From NCBI RefSeq assembly GCF_958298935.1, contig NC_084921.1, positions 32,800,001 to 32,864,000 on the forward strand: 64,000 nt of DNA. The letters are read 5' to 3'. The notes under the pieces were generated by a model, which worked only from the letters and a program-made list of their open reading frames with translations, was not told the origin of the DNA and ran no database searches. The translations under genes and the position numbers were made by a program. The DNA comes from Phragmites australis (lineage: Eukaryota > Streptophyta > Magnoliopsida > Poales > Poaceae). Of the stretch, positions 35,736-48,249 are shown piece after piece; position 1 is the stretch's first letter; every line of letters begins with the position of its first letter.

Positions 35736-35780
35736 ATCCATGATGGTGTACCTTTCTGGTCTACTACGGCTTAAAAAGCT
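35736..35780. repeat. Displaced distal end of the foldback right arm
   Basis: ATCCATGATGGTGTACC and GGTCTACTACGGCTTAA align to the reverse complement of 32786-32830 (roughly 70 percent by eye). Joining 33105 to 35736 restores a continuous arm. Confidence 0.65.
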
Positions 35781-36240
35781 AGAAAAGTTAACCCTTGATT
35801 GCATAACTAGATGGAACTCAACATTCATTATGCCTAATGTTGCTTTGCCTAGTAGGACCGTAGGACTATTTTCAATTGTGCATAGCGTGTCGAGAAGCAA
35901 TATACTTATGCTTCAAGTGATAAATAATGAAAGTGGCACTCATGTAGTTGAGAGGCTAAAAATATCTTTGACATCGCAAAATTGTTTTTTGGAATTCAAC
36001 ATGAGACTGCTAATATTTATTTTTCAAAAACTTGTATGCTTGGAATGAAAACAATGTAATGGTCAACTTGTTGAAATGACATTGTAGAAACCATGTCAGC
36101 TAGTGTGAGTAGAAAGTTTGAGAAGTCTTGGTTTGACATTCAAGGATTAAATAGCATTGCTACTATTCTTGATCGTCATAAAGGATTGAATATTGTTTAT
36201 GTGCTTTGAATTGCTATTTGGTGCTACCAGTGATGTGAGG
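35750..36240 (+). pseudogene. hAT transposase fragment, + strand
   Basis: KLEKLTLDCITRWNSTF at about 35776-35830 is the conserved LDCPTRWNST block of plant hAT transposases. Further on, SRKFEKSWFDIQGLNSIA and ILDRHKGLN (about 36105-36200) match the region ahead of the dimerisation domain. Stops and a frameshift separate the pieces. Non-functional. Confidence 0.7.
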
Positions 36241-36499
36241 ATCAAGTTTGTTAACTCAGTGACCTGTTATGTGAGTTGCATAGTTATTACAGCAACGTGA
36301 CAAGACGCGGCAACCAACCACCTTCACACCTTTATAGTGCTTATAGTGCGCAGTATGGCGACATCATACACACGCCATAGTCTAGGATATTAGAAAATGA
36401 TATTGACAAATGGCAATATAAATGTAGCTCAAAATTATAATCTAGTATATTATGAAATCAAAATAGCATGTAAATATAGCACAAAAGACATATAACTCT
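36241..36499. other. AT-rich spacer between hAT relics
   Basis: No open frame of note, and no repeat structure recognised. Confidence 0.4.
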
Positions 36500-37910
36500 C
36501 TCATCTCTCAAAATTTCAAACCTCCCACCTCTCAAAAGTCATCCATTGCAAACTCATCGAAATCATTAGATGCTATCACGTTATCTGCACCATCTTGAGT
36601 GCATCCATTGATTGTTCACCAAAATCATATGCATCATCATTATCTAAAATGATGGCCTCTTCCTTTCCCTCTTCCTCATCTTCTTCAATCACTCCTGGTA
36701 TATGTTTTGTACAACGAGTGTAGATCATAGAAAGGTTATGATCATGAAGCTCACGTGATGCACCAATAACTTCATCTACTTGGTACCATGTGAGGTTCGA
36801 ACCATGAGAACCTTCAGGTTGGACCGTTGAGTCAACCCATTTATTTTCCCAATCAAAGTCTTCAATAAGCAAATTGTCATAGATTTTACCCCCTTCCTCA
36901 TAGCGCTTTTGAAACCTACTAGTCATTTTCTGATTATAGGTAACATAAACCAAATCATTCAATCTTTTATACTCTTAACCGGTTCCTCTTCTTAGTATGA
37001 ATCCACAATTGACCATAAAAGCAAGCAAAGTTAATAAAATATATGATTAATTTTGCTAATTGAATTATAAAACTTGAGTAATTGAGTTATAAATTCAAAA
37101 GTGCTCCAATTACACTCACAACTGGATGATGAAACATAAAGATTAACAATACACATTGCAGATTAACAATACGCTTTGCAAATCTTTGTAGGTCAATGTA
37201 TCGGCCACCATATCTGCGCCATCAATTAACTAAATTAACAATACACATGCATATATTATGATTTAAGCCTTAAATAACATGCATCAATTAAATTTTTAAA
37301 TCACTTACAAGGATCATTTGACTTGATAGTTTGGAAGACGGTGCAATTCTTGAAGAGCATGGATTATTGATCGATTTTATTTTGAAGGTTCTCATCTTCT
37401 ATCATTCGTGCAAGCACATCATTGAAACAACCCTTAAGTGCCCAATATATTTATCAACATATTCATCATTCTCCTTTTGAATGTTAAATTTTTTTCCTAG
37501 GTTTAAAAAGAGGACAACGTCATATAATGGGGTGTCCATTTGCCTATCACAATGACTCTCAAGCTTTTCTTGTTTTCAGCACAGAAGCCACCCTTGATGT
37601 TTCTTTTGCATAATTCATGAGAGCAACAACATCTAGCATGAAAAGCCTCTTATTACCATCAACTACCCTCAACACAATGATAAGTGATAGAGAAGCTCTA
37701 AGACAATCCTTAATGGAGTTCCACAACTCTCTAGAAAGCACAACATTATATATTTTTTTCTAGCCTCTATCTTTGCTAGTTTGCAACTAGTCCAATCATC
37801 AGTGGTAAACAGATATCTCAATATATCTTTGTGCTTGTATAAACTCTACAAGTTGAGGAATGTTGTAGCAAACTGAGTTGTTGCGGGTCTCACAAGATTA
37901 GTTTCTTCTC
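36500..37910 (-). pseudogene. hAT transposase C-terminal relic, - strand
   Basis: On the - strand, 37741-37559 reads ELWNSIKDCLRASLSLIIVLRVVDGNKR, a hAT core segment. At 36962-36576 the frame NDLVYVTYNQKMTSRFQKR, then IEDFDWENKWVD and an acidic EEDEEEGKEE tail, matches the region after the dimerisation domain of plant hAT-like proteins. The parts between are scattered in several frames, so this is a decayed copy unrelated in orientation to the + strand fragment next to it. Confidence 0.7.
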
Positions 37911-37918
37911 AAATATTA

Positions 37919-38212
37919 GGGTCTGTTTGGCAGAGCTCCCAGAGCAGCTCCCCGATTAGAATCAGAAGGAACTCTGCCAAATAACTTTTTCAGTTTTTAG
38001 CTTCCTGAGTGAAATTTGTATAAGTGATTCTCTGAAATGAAATAGATACTGAAAGCCAAAAAAAAAAATTTTTTCTTAATTCACTTCTCACACAGAATCA
38101 CTCCTTCTATAGAGTTTATCCTAAAGAATCACTTTCAACCATATAGTCACTTTTCTCGAAGAATTACTCCATCTAGAAAATTTGGATCAGAGAAGCTTTA
38201 CCAAACAAGCCC
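37919..38212. mobile_element. MITE of 294 bp with TTA target duplication
   Basis: Left end GGGTCTGTTTGGCAGAGCT and right end AAGCTTTACCAAACAAGCCC are inverted. TTA flanks both sides (37916-37918, 38213-38215), as for PIF/Harbinger-type MITEs. It lies about 380 bp beyond the stop codon of the CofD-like gene, possibly at its 3' UTR border. Confidence 0.82.
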
Positions 38213-38596
38213 TTAAATTAATGTATACTCGTGTAGGAACTTGCAATGCAAGAGAGTTTGTGGTAAATTCTAGAAGCTTTGAGTTTCAAAGCAAGTGAAA
38301 AAGGTGTCACATGTCTTCTAGACTTGGCAATAGTAAAGTTATAAGAAGTCATGAACCTGAAGTCATGAACATTGCCGTTCTGAAGCAAAGAAATGAAATG
38401 AATCGAAATGACAATTCAAGAAGGAAATCAAACTATGTAATACATGTTTTCATTTTCTCTTAACCATGTCATGTCGTGCAAAATTGCAACACTAGTACTA
38501 GCTGCAATAGAAATAGGACCACTGACACCACAAACGGATGGATTAAACAATTAAACGATAAGACTGATATGTACCTCACAATTTGAACTTGAAAGC

Positions 38597-41500
38597 TCAA
38601 CTTAGAGATTTTACATTTTCTGTTAGATGTTCAGGTTCTGTGAGACGCATGTGCATGTGTTCAGATATCAGACTGGTCAGAGCTTGGATTAATGATCGTG
38701 GATCAAATATGACACCCACCTTTGTGTCATGTATAGACTCCACAGTTACCTGCAATATGCATTGGCACATAAAACCAATTGTTTTAGCAAATGCTAGTAG
38801 ACACAAGCGTTTAGTACAAGAATAATATATCTTACACAAGCTTCTGTAATATCTTGTACGAGGCTAACCTTTTTTTATCGTAAAATATCCACAGTAAATG
38901 CCCAAATATTAAAATTATGCTTGTTCACTGGGTTTTTCTAAGACTCAATGCAATCCCACAGTGTGTACAATTTGCATCAATTATTTTGACTCAGGCAAGC
39001 AAAAATCTGATGAAAAAATGGGTCATTCGATTTTATAGTGAGAAGCCCAAATAGGAACAGAAACTTCAAATATTTGGACCATCCCAGCCAAAACTAGATA
39101 AGGAAAATAACTAGCTCCAGCACAATAGAAATAGTAGCAAAAACGAGCAATTTCCTCATTCTTTTTAGATCAGTAAGCATCACCATAGACAATAGAATAA
39201 AGATACTTGCCACATGAAAGATTCCTTGAGAAGCCAAATTTTCAACATCTAAAGGAACTTGGCCCCCTTCTGGAACCAATATAGCATTTACGTAGTCGTT
39301 GGGCTGCACACAATGAGAAAGAAACAATCTAAGGGAAAATCTTGGCAGAAAAAAAGGCATCTACATTCTTGAAATTGCCATGTCAAATTTGGACCAAGCA
39401 AGAGCCATCTGTTGAATGTCTAACTAGCAAATGATATATACATCCTTCTTCCAGTAAATTATTTAGGGAACATACAATAAACTTACACGATTCTTCAGGC
39501 TTTTGTGAGGATCTCCATACGTTCTGTTTAGAGAATCAGTAATTGCAGTGACAAAGCCAGAAGCAGACAGCCCAGCAGTCTCTCTGTCATGTGATCCATT
39601 TAGAAGAAGTACCTAGATTCAGCCAGAAACATATTTTTAGTGAAAGCATCGAGAGACAACAAATACTATTAACTGAAGGAGATTACAAGTAATTATCAAG
39701 GCCTTCACTGTCACTTCAGGGCATCTTTCTATCCAAGCATAAGTTAGACAAATCACAATTAGAGTTTGGTTTGTACATAAATAACAGGACACATATTCAA
39801 CATAGGACAAATGGAATCAAAAGACCATTGTAATAAAGCATGGGAAATTGATGTGTAATCTGATTTCTGAGCATAGTTACCTTGGGAATGGATCTCGATG
39901 CTATAGTCTCACCAATGCCACACAATACCTGCATAAGTTTTAATATCAGAAGAGAGGTTGATGCCAAAATAAGGAAGTGCAAGAGTAAGAAGTTAAAACC
40001 AATGTTATTCAATTGAATGTGCATTGACGAGTCAGTCTGCAGTAAGCATTCCAACTCCCATACAGTTTCAAGCTACGAGGTGGGTTAGAGTTGAACTGCA
40101 GTGGAGTAACATAACGCTCCTAAACTACTAGTTTAACCTTTCTTCTTCCACTGTTAACCTAGCTAACACACTTTATCAAGCCAAACAAAATTTTATATTA
40201 GCAAGATTTGTTGCCAGACAAAAAGTATGAGTTAAGCTAATACAGTGGGGTAGGATTTGCTAGCTAACCCAATTATTTTGAGTCTGAACGAACACCATGC
40301 CTATGGATCCAACAGTCAGGACAAAATAGATTATAGTTTTATCACTTCAACACAAGTCAACAGCAATTATGAAGACATAGAAGCCATGAGAAGCATGCAA
40401 CAAAGATTTCTAATGGTATATTGAAGATCATTAAGTAAATGATATATATAAACGAACGGAAAGCAGCATCATTACCAGTGATGGACAGACTGATGTAAAG
40501 AGTGATCCCATAGCATAGACAATGCAGTCCACCTTACTTAACTGCTCTAAAACTGTATGGTTAGCTTCAGGGAAAACCTACAACGCAAGTGAAGCAGAAA
40601 ACAGATTCAGGAATGGTGGATACCAAATATAGATTCCGTACCTTATCAAGTTTACATGCTAATGAGCCATTACTGATATAGTGATATTTGATTAAATATA
40701 TTTATATTGATGCAAAAATATAAATAAATTTTCAGCATATGGACAATCGGACATTGCATCAGGATTGTGCCTTCTTAGATCACAACTACAGAGGTTGGCA
40801 GATGTGCAAGTGTTCTTTTCTAGGACAAGTTCGCCAAGGACATGAAAATCACTACTAAATAGTGTTGCTGGACAAGCTGTCCCAACAGATACATACATCA
40901 CAGTGTCACAGTATTTGTCATTAAGTTGTGATCATTATGTGGAACATGAAAACATGCAAAACCATTAAATTAAGTGACCTGTTGGGCTATATTTAATGTA
41001 CTTATGAGATTTGGTAAAACTTACAGATCAAAATATTTAAGCACTCCTTGCCAAAAGAGATACTTGAACATTCATAATAGACTTGCATGGCAGGGGCAAG
41101 TCTAACTGTCTAACAAGTCAAAATAAAATGGGTACCAACCTCATGCAATAGGTTGCTACCTTCACTTGACATGTAAAACACACGCTTGATCCTTGAAGGA
41201 AGTGCAGTACATGAATTACAATCCTTTCCAAAAGAGGAAAAGAATACAGAAAATCCGTTAGAAATTAACAAACAACGGTGAGAATCAACAATGATGCATA
41301 GATTGAAGAACCATAGGAGCATATACAGGTCCCAAATACATGTCAACTGAATTTAGAGACATAGAGGCATAGAGCATGCCATCAACTAAGAAACTGTAAC
41401 AAAAGAGTAGCAATTGACATCACAGTAACAGCTTGGAGCCTTAAACTAAGCACAGACAGATTCACTGATTCAAGTTAAAAGACTTTGCTGACTTGCTCTT

Positions 41501-44500
41501 TAAGCTTAAGATAATTATCGAAAGATGAAACAAAACTTATGTGTTATGGTAACTAACGATTATTTCAAGACTAAACCGCTATCTAAGCCACCTAAACTAG
41601 CAGCAGTAAAAAGATACACGACCAGATGAAGCTTCAAGTCTTTTTCCCTGAACAAAACCATTTTTAGGTGCTTTCTTTTATCCCTCGATGTTTCAAAAAA
41701 GACTTCATTACGTATGTTATTAAATTGCACAAATGTGGAAATAGCACTGGACACCATCTTTCCACATAGAAAATAAGATTGATTTTTCACCCATTTCCCT
41801 TGATCTATTTTGGATGACAAAGACATGTAGCATATACTTACCATCAGCATTCGAGGTAGTTACTTAACAAAACTTTTGTGTCCAGACAATAAACATCACC
41901 ACATGATCACTACAAGGCATCTGTTAAGGGTAAAATGGTCATTGTACTCTAGTCTAGGGTTTAGGGGGGTGTCTCATGTCTTGTACTACATATATGCCCT
42001 ATTGGAGCTGTTCAATACAACCATACATTCATACACTCCTCTCCATCTAACAGCGCCTCAACCAATGTAGTTATAATAAGTAGCAAATGTAATGACAAAA
42101 ACATTAAACAAAAAAATTCTTACACGATTTGACATGAAGAATCAGTAGCCCCTAGACATGTCATGATAGTATAGTGAACAAACATGAAGGGCTAGTTAAG
42201 TTAAGATCACAGATATATTCCCCTTTTCTGAAATAAAAAAGGACTTAAAAAAATATGGAAGAGGCTCAAAAAATGTCTGGGGCCTAACCACGGGTACCAC
42301 GTGGACCAAAAGAACTCGGCTTCTATCAGCAGTATTGAGACTAAAATAGCATACTCTTTGGAGTACCTTGTTGACAACTTCTCGACGTCCATTGCTTGGA
42401 TGTGATATTTCATTTTGGCCACGAATGATAGTGCCATCCTGAAAATGGAATAATTATTCTTAAAAAAGAAAAGTATGTGTATTAAAAAAAGAATTAAGAT
42501 GTTTATTTATGGTTTTGTAAGCAAGGGATGTGCATACTTAGAAAAGTAACTTTGCAAACACAGACAATCCTGCCAATTCTAAACTTCACAATAATAAAAT
42601 GTAAGCTTGTAAGAACATGGCTACTTACCTAGTCTAACAAAAAATCCATTGCAATAATTAAAAAGGGACGATCCGATAAATAAAAGGGTGAAACAAAGTT
42701 TTTACGAACCTAAGGGCTAGTAACAAGGAGTAACCAAGAAAATATACTACTGGAACATGTATTGTATGAGTAAGACTTTGGTAAGTGAGGTTACCCATAG
42801 TTCGCATCCCAGAGTAAGTCTGTCATTTGTGGATATAACAGGAAGCACAAGACTTTCTGCAGGGATTTGTGATACGCGTGAAAACAAAAAAATTGCAGCA
42901 TCCAAAGACTGGAAGAATATGCGTGCCCCAGCAAAAAAGAAATTCCCAATGCTGCAAGAATAAATCAATTTGTAGTGAAAGTAGACCAAAAATCACAGAA
43001 CAGGATATCAAGTGCATCATGCCATTAAATACAGCAAAAAGTTACAATACGCCAACAATGGTCAGGAAAAGCAATGGCAATTCACAAGAATATGATCTAT
43101 TGCAAATTTCACCTTAGAAGAATCACCTGCCATTGGTGAAGCAAAACATGTCAGCTGATCGTCGAAGGATCTGCACAAAAAAAAAAGTGACATTATGTGT
43201 TAGAAGACAATAGGCGATGCATTGCTTAATCATCAGCCTATGGATTATTCCGGCAGGACTTTCACACACACACATTATATGGTATAAAAAAACATGAGAG
43301 GCAGACCTCATTGTGAAAGTAGACCAAAAATGCACGAATTGTTTCCCTGTATGGACGAGAGACTCCATCCCATAAAGAGTGGTCTCCTTCTACAATCCGG
43401 TGCCTATCAAATCCAAAAACTAACATTAATTGTTCATAAAGAAGAGATTCGTTGGCTACTTAGCCAGAAACTGACAAAAAAATAACGGAAAAGAGGACCC
43501 GATTGTTACCACTCCAACTTTGCTTCTGAAGGATCAAGAGGCAACCGATGCCCAAGCAATATCCGAACAGAAAGGGCTTCGGAAGTGCTTTCATCAGACA
43601 ATCTCAAACATCTTGATCTTATGTCTCCCACAGCAGGTCCACCTAAGACACGGAAGCTAACATTCACCATCATAACAGATTGGATTTTTTGCAACTATTC
43701 ATAAAATATTTCAAGTAATAGGAAAATGAATCCTGTGGTAGCAAACATTAACGTACCAAGAACACGCACAATCTCAGCTGTGCTTCCACCATCATCAGAG
43801 ACAGGGAGAACATGCGCAACTCTAGTAGTGACTCTCTTCAGCTCTTCAACAACACCATTAAATGCTGTCCCGCCTGAATCAAACTCAAAAGTTCAGGAGG
43901 ACAAATGTCTTAAGAAGAAACAGAAAAATATCACGAAATTGGAAAAGTTAGATGACAGATATGCCATGGAACTGTGCTGACAAATCCAGGTTTACTTTTG
44001 CAAACTTTTCACAGGTTCAGTTATGAGCACAATGTCTATGCATTTTCTTTCCTTGCCAAAATGTGATTATAAAGTGCCCATTTAACTACTGATCAACTTT
44101 CTGTGGCAGTTCAATGAGAAAATAAACAGAAATGACACTTGTTTGTTTATATTTATCAATGTTTTCTTCTCAAAACATGCGAGCTACACACCATCCATCA
44201 ACCGGACTATAGTACTATAGCAATTGATACATCAGCACATGAAAATTTACCACCATCTCGCCCAGTACTGCACGCAGATGTACTTTGGCGCTGCCTAGTC
44301 TTCTGTAGGAACACTAGCAATCTAGTATCAACGATAACAGGCTGCACCAATTTGGAGGTAGAAGCCTGAAATTCATACATCGCCAGCTCCCTCGGACTGC
44401 TACGCATTATCTAGTGATACGATCATAAGCACTCTCAGTTCGCCAATTCCACCAACCCATACGCACACGCTCACAGACGCACCCGCCCAACACGCTCACG

Positions 44501-44938
44501 TCCACGGATCCTCAGGTGCAATTCTCGTAACCAGTCCGACCCCCGTGAGTTCGCACCCCTCGGCGCATCCCAGGGTGCCCAATTCCCGAACCCCGCATAC
44601 CCTCTCGGGGCTCAGGCTCAGAACGGAACCCCACCGGCCACACCACGCGAGCGCGCTCCCACCCAGCTCAGACAACCGCATCGTCCCGCTCATTACAGTC
44701 AGATAGAGGAGAGGTCACCTGAGAAGACAAGCAGCGACGGGGGCGCGGAGGAAACGCCGCCGCCGGAGGTAGTAGAGTGTTCGCCTCCGTGGGCGGCCAT
44801 GGCGCGGCGGCGGAGACGCCCCCGGGAGGCAGCGGATCTCGGCGCGCGGGGGAGAGGGGAGCAGCAGCCGCCGAGGATTCCGGAAGCGGAAGTGGGGGGC
44901 GGCGTGCTTATGAAGAGCGGGCACGCGACGAGCGCCAT
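38597..44938 (-). CDS. CofD/YvcK-like protein, 13 exons, plastid-type N-terminus
   Basis: Exons, in transcript order: 44938-44720 plus base 44719, 43873-43757, 43642-43510, 43403-43307, 43170-43127, 42951-42795, 42438-42367, 41223-41140, 40577-40476, 39928-39881, 39612-39487, 39303-39211, 38749-38597. They total 1446 nt and 481 residues, in frame throughout. The fold signature is clear: VFSGGTAFNG at 71-80, PVSDDGGSTAEI at 97-108, then GGPAVGDIRSRCLRLSD at 113-129, the nucleotide-binding elements of the CofD/UPF0052 family. Bacterial YvcK affects carbon metabolism and cell shape and binds UDP-sugars; archaeal CofD makes coenzyme F420. The plant role is unknown to me. Residues 1-50 are rich in Ala, Pro, Ser and Arg, which suggests plastid import. 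The last intron has a GC donor. An intron carries a solo LTR. Confidence 0.88.
41922..42052 (+). mobile_element. Small copia solo LTR in an intron of the CofD-like gene
   Basis: TGTTAAGGGTAAAATGGTCA to CCATCTAACA, 131 bp with TG and CA ends. It shares the TTAAGGGTANNATGG start and TACTACATATAT block with the LTRs of copia element C. The flanking five-mers GCATC and GCGCC agree at three positions only, so the duplication has decayed or is absent. It lies in the 1.1-kb intron between exons 7 and 8, antisense to the gene. Confidence 0.65.
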
Positions 44939-46401
44939 CGGGTGGAAGGGGGCGTGCGGAGGAAGCAGCCGCGCGCCTCATCAAGCGAACCAAACGGGCG
45001 GCGCGCGTCTCCCTCGTGCCCGGCACGCACGCTGGCTCTGACCCTCCTGGCCGCTACAGGGATTGGGCGCACCGGCCGAGGCTCCGACGTGGCACAGCAC
45101 CACTCGCTGAAGTGGGCCACTTGGGAATATACGTTATGGGCTATGGGCTGCGCTATGCGTGGAGATGGCCTTGTGGGCTACTTATTTATCTGTACATGAG
45201 TTTGAGCTATTGTATCAGATATGGACGGATCAGATCTGAAGCTACAGTATCGAAGAATAAGTATCTGAGAACAGTACAGCCGTGCTAACTAAGTGATGGA
45301 CACTGCATTAGCTACAGTGACTTAATGTATTTCACTGTGGCGCAAAACACAGCTTACTTTTTGCCTCTGCCTTGGCAAGCCTGAAGTCCGAGGATTCGCG
45401 TCCCTCACAGGTACAACCTTGAGTCCGCTGTAAACACTTCCATGCATAATACTAGTAGTATCAAGTTTCAAAATTTTGATCGCATATATTCTAGAACGGT
45501 ATGTACAATATTTTCTACCGTAGGTAGAGTTTGCGCGGCCTCTTACATGATCTTTTTATATACAATGCTATATACTCCGCAGTTGGATTCAACTTGAACT
45601 GAACTGAACTAAGAAGGATTCAAAACTCCGACAGTGGTGCAAATCATTCCAGCACTAGGATCGCATCTCCGGAGGCCGAAACGAGTGACGGATGCCCCCG
45701 CGTCCTCCTCATTACGCGCATCATCCTGCAGAACGCGGAATCATGCGCACTCGAGCAAAAACGTACTGCACGTTACCGATTCTTTAAGCGATGGCCTCAC
45801 TCGATCCAGGCTCTCCATGATCAGTTCCAGTTTCTTGATGACCCGGTACCTTCTTCTCCGAGAGAGCGTTCGGCAATCGATCTCATCCGGCGGCCGCGTG
45901 TGCACCTACTCATGTTACGAATTCTTCACATCGATCGGCGCCGCTCGCTGCTAGATCTGGATGATGATCGCTTCTTCAGCCAGCTCCTGCTGGCCGAGCT
46001 AGGTATATATGAGTAAAACAACTCTTGCGCCCATTCAGAGCAGGAAAAAGTGCCTTTCCGAAACAACTAGCAGGCCACTTGAGTAGGGACATTCACTAGA
46101 ATACTTACGTGCCACGTCAAGCACTACTACTGATTAACAGTAAAGAATTAGTACTGACCACCAACTATCATTCACAATCACATGAGAAAGAGAGAGAGAG
46201 AATGCGCAGTTCGAATAAGAACGGCTGCAGCGCAGCATGTTCCCAAACCAAAACCTCAACGGCTCCTCACCAAATGGGCGACGACGCGCGGCCGCAGCTC
46301 CACGCCTTCCCCGTCCGTGGCCACCGGCCAGTCCGTCTCGCTATGTAACCAACCTGCCAAGTGCCATGAACTTGCGAAAAACACTCCACTAGCAAGTAGC
46401 A
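44939..46401. other. Divergent intergenic region between the CofD-like and TBL genes
   Basis: About 1.46 kb separates the two divergently transcribed genes. The first 120 bp beside the CofD start is GC-rich and probably its leader. TATATAT at 46004-46010 could be a TATA box, but it is 390 bp from the TBL start. A moderately GC-rich block (about 45640-45960) has partly open frames on both strands, without a recognised protein. Confidence 0.4.
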
Positions 46402-48249
46402 ATGGACTCCCTCAGGCCTGCCCTCTCCATGTCGTCCAAGAAACAGGCCCTCGCCACCTCCCTGTGCTCCCTCGCCTGCCTCTTCCTCCTCTCCGCCGGC
46501 CTCCTCCTCGCCGTCGGCTCTCACCAGTTCCAGGCGCCGTGGGGCCGCTTCGCCAGGGTGCAGAAAGCCCCGGCGCCGCCTCTTGGTCGTGGTCACCATG
46601 ACGTTGTGGCTGCGCCGGCGCGCGACGCGGGAGCGGGCGACCTTGACGGGGATCAGGAAGAGGATGCTGGCCCTGCGCCGGCGCCGGTGCCGGCTGGGGA
46701 GGAGGACGGGGAGTGCGACATGTTCGACGGGGCGTGGGTGCGCGACGACGCGGCGGGGTACCCGCTGTACGAGGCCGCGGAGTGCCCGTTCCAGAGCGAC
46801 CAGGTGGCGTGCCGGCGTAACGGCCGGCCGGACTCCGGCTACGAGCAGTGGCGGTGGCGGCCCAGAGGGTGCGGCAGCCGCACGAGGTTAGCGGACCGCG
46901 CGACCATCACAAAGAACGCATGCATACTTGCATGATTCTGACGTCTTTCTCCCCTCGTGTTTCAAAGGCTCGGCGGCGCGGAGTCGCTGGAGCTGTGCCA
47001 GGACAAGCGGCTGGTGTTCGTCGGCGACTCGTTGAACCGCAACATGTGGGAGTCGCTCGCCTGCATCCTCTACGCGGCGGTGCCCGACCGGTCACGGACG
47101 CGCATCATTGAGGACGCGGGCGCCGAGATCTTCCGCGCCATGGTACGTGGCATCATTATCCATCTCCGTGGTACGCATGATAAATTCGCGGCCGCGATTA
47201 CCGTGATCCTGGAGCTAAGTTCGTTACTGTTGACCTACCCACATACCTACTGCTCCACTAATCACGCAGGAGACCAAATGCAAGAATTTCAAATTGATTA
47301 CACGTTTTTTCTTCAATATCTTCTCACAGAAACCAAATGCAAGATTTTCTATCATTGACGGCGCAATGTTACACCCCCTTTTGTTCTTACATCACTCAAA
47401 TTCTGCAAGAGCAGGACTACAACTGCTCCGTGGAGTTCTACTGGAGCCCGTTCCTCGTGAAGCTCGAAACCAAGGACGACCAGTCCAGGGCGCTCAAGCT
47501 GGACCAGCTGCCGGCCATGTTGCAGCGCACGATGGGCGCGGACGTTCTCGTCTTCAACACCGGCCACTGGTGGACTCACACCGGCAAGCTCAGGGCGTAA
47601 GTCTACACAGCTCTTGCGATCCCTCAGCGTGTCATTCTCTTTTCTTCCCCGCCGCTTAGCCAAGCATGTTGCTGCAGGTGGGACCATCTCGAGAGGGACG
47701 GGAAGATGGTCGAGATGACAGGAGAGGAGGCCTTCAACAGAGCCTTGAGGACTTGGGCTAGGTGGGTCGATCACAACGTAGATCCGAGCAGAACAAGGGT
47801 CTTCTTCCGGAGTGTCTCCCCTGAACACAAGAGGTACATATTTCCAGCAACAATTGAAACAACACGGGAACTACATGAAGCTAAGTACATCCCTTGTACG
47901 ATGCAGTGTAAGCTGGTGCTATAACCAGACATCTCCAATCTCCAACGGAACAGTCGCTCCATGGTTTCCCAAAAGCTTGGTATCCATCGTCGAGAGGAAC
48001 ATAAAAAGCATGAGAACGCCTGTTACATATTTGAACATCACCCACCTCTCGGAGCTCCGGATCGACGCGCACCCATCAGTTTACACCATCAACCAGGAAG
48101 GGAAGCCACTGAACACGGAGCAGCTGCAACAGCCGATCAAATATGCCGACTGCAGCCACTGGTGCCTACCAGGGCTACCCGATACCTGGAATGTGCTTTT
48201 ACTTGCCTCCTTGATGAGACCTCCCACTAATGTACACTTGCTAGGATGA
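46402..48249 (+). CDS. TRICHOME BIREFRINGENCE-LIKE putative O-acetyltransferase, five exons
   Basis: Exons 46402-46886, 46968-47142, 47415-47596, 47678-47833 and 47907-48249 give 446 residues. Residues 16-39 are a hydrophobic signal anchor, so it is a type II Golgi membrane protein. A Pro/Ala/Asp-rich stem follows. The PMR5N domain spans about 104-157 (ECDMFDGAW, YPLYEAAECPF, GYEQWRWRP). The catalytic GDS motif is FVGDSLNRNMWES (Ser183), and the second conserved motif is DCSHWCLPGLPDTWN with Asp414 and His417. Members of this plant family transfer acetyl groups to xylan, mannan, pectin or other wall polysaccharides; the acceptor of this one cannot be read. Intron 2 carries a repeated GAAACCAAATGCAAGA-like stretch (about 47271 and 47330). 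A second ATG, at codon 10, is possible. Confidence 0.92.

Noticed and set aside
44777..45199. 140-codon + strand frame
   Set aside because: It is the antisense shadow of the CofD-like first exon and leader, whose - strand reading is confirmed by splicing to conserved motifs.
46267..46599. 110-codon - strand frame opposite the TBL first exon
   Set aside because: Low-complexity Glu/Gly-rich antisense shadow of the Ala/Pro-rich TBL N-terminus.
47271..47355. Extra TBL exon at the first AG after 47260
   Set aside because: Using the acceptor at about 47270 brings in-frame stops and breaks the family sequence; the acceptor before 47415 joins RAM to DYNCSVEF as expected.
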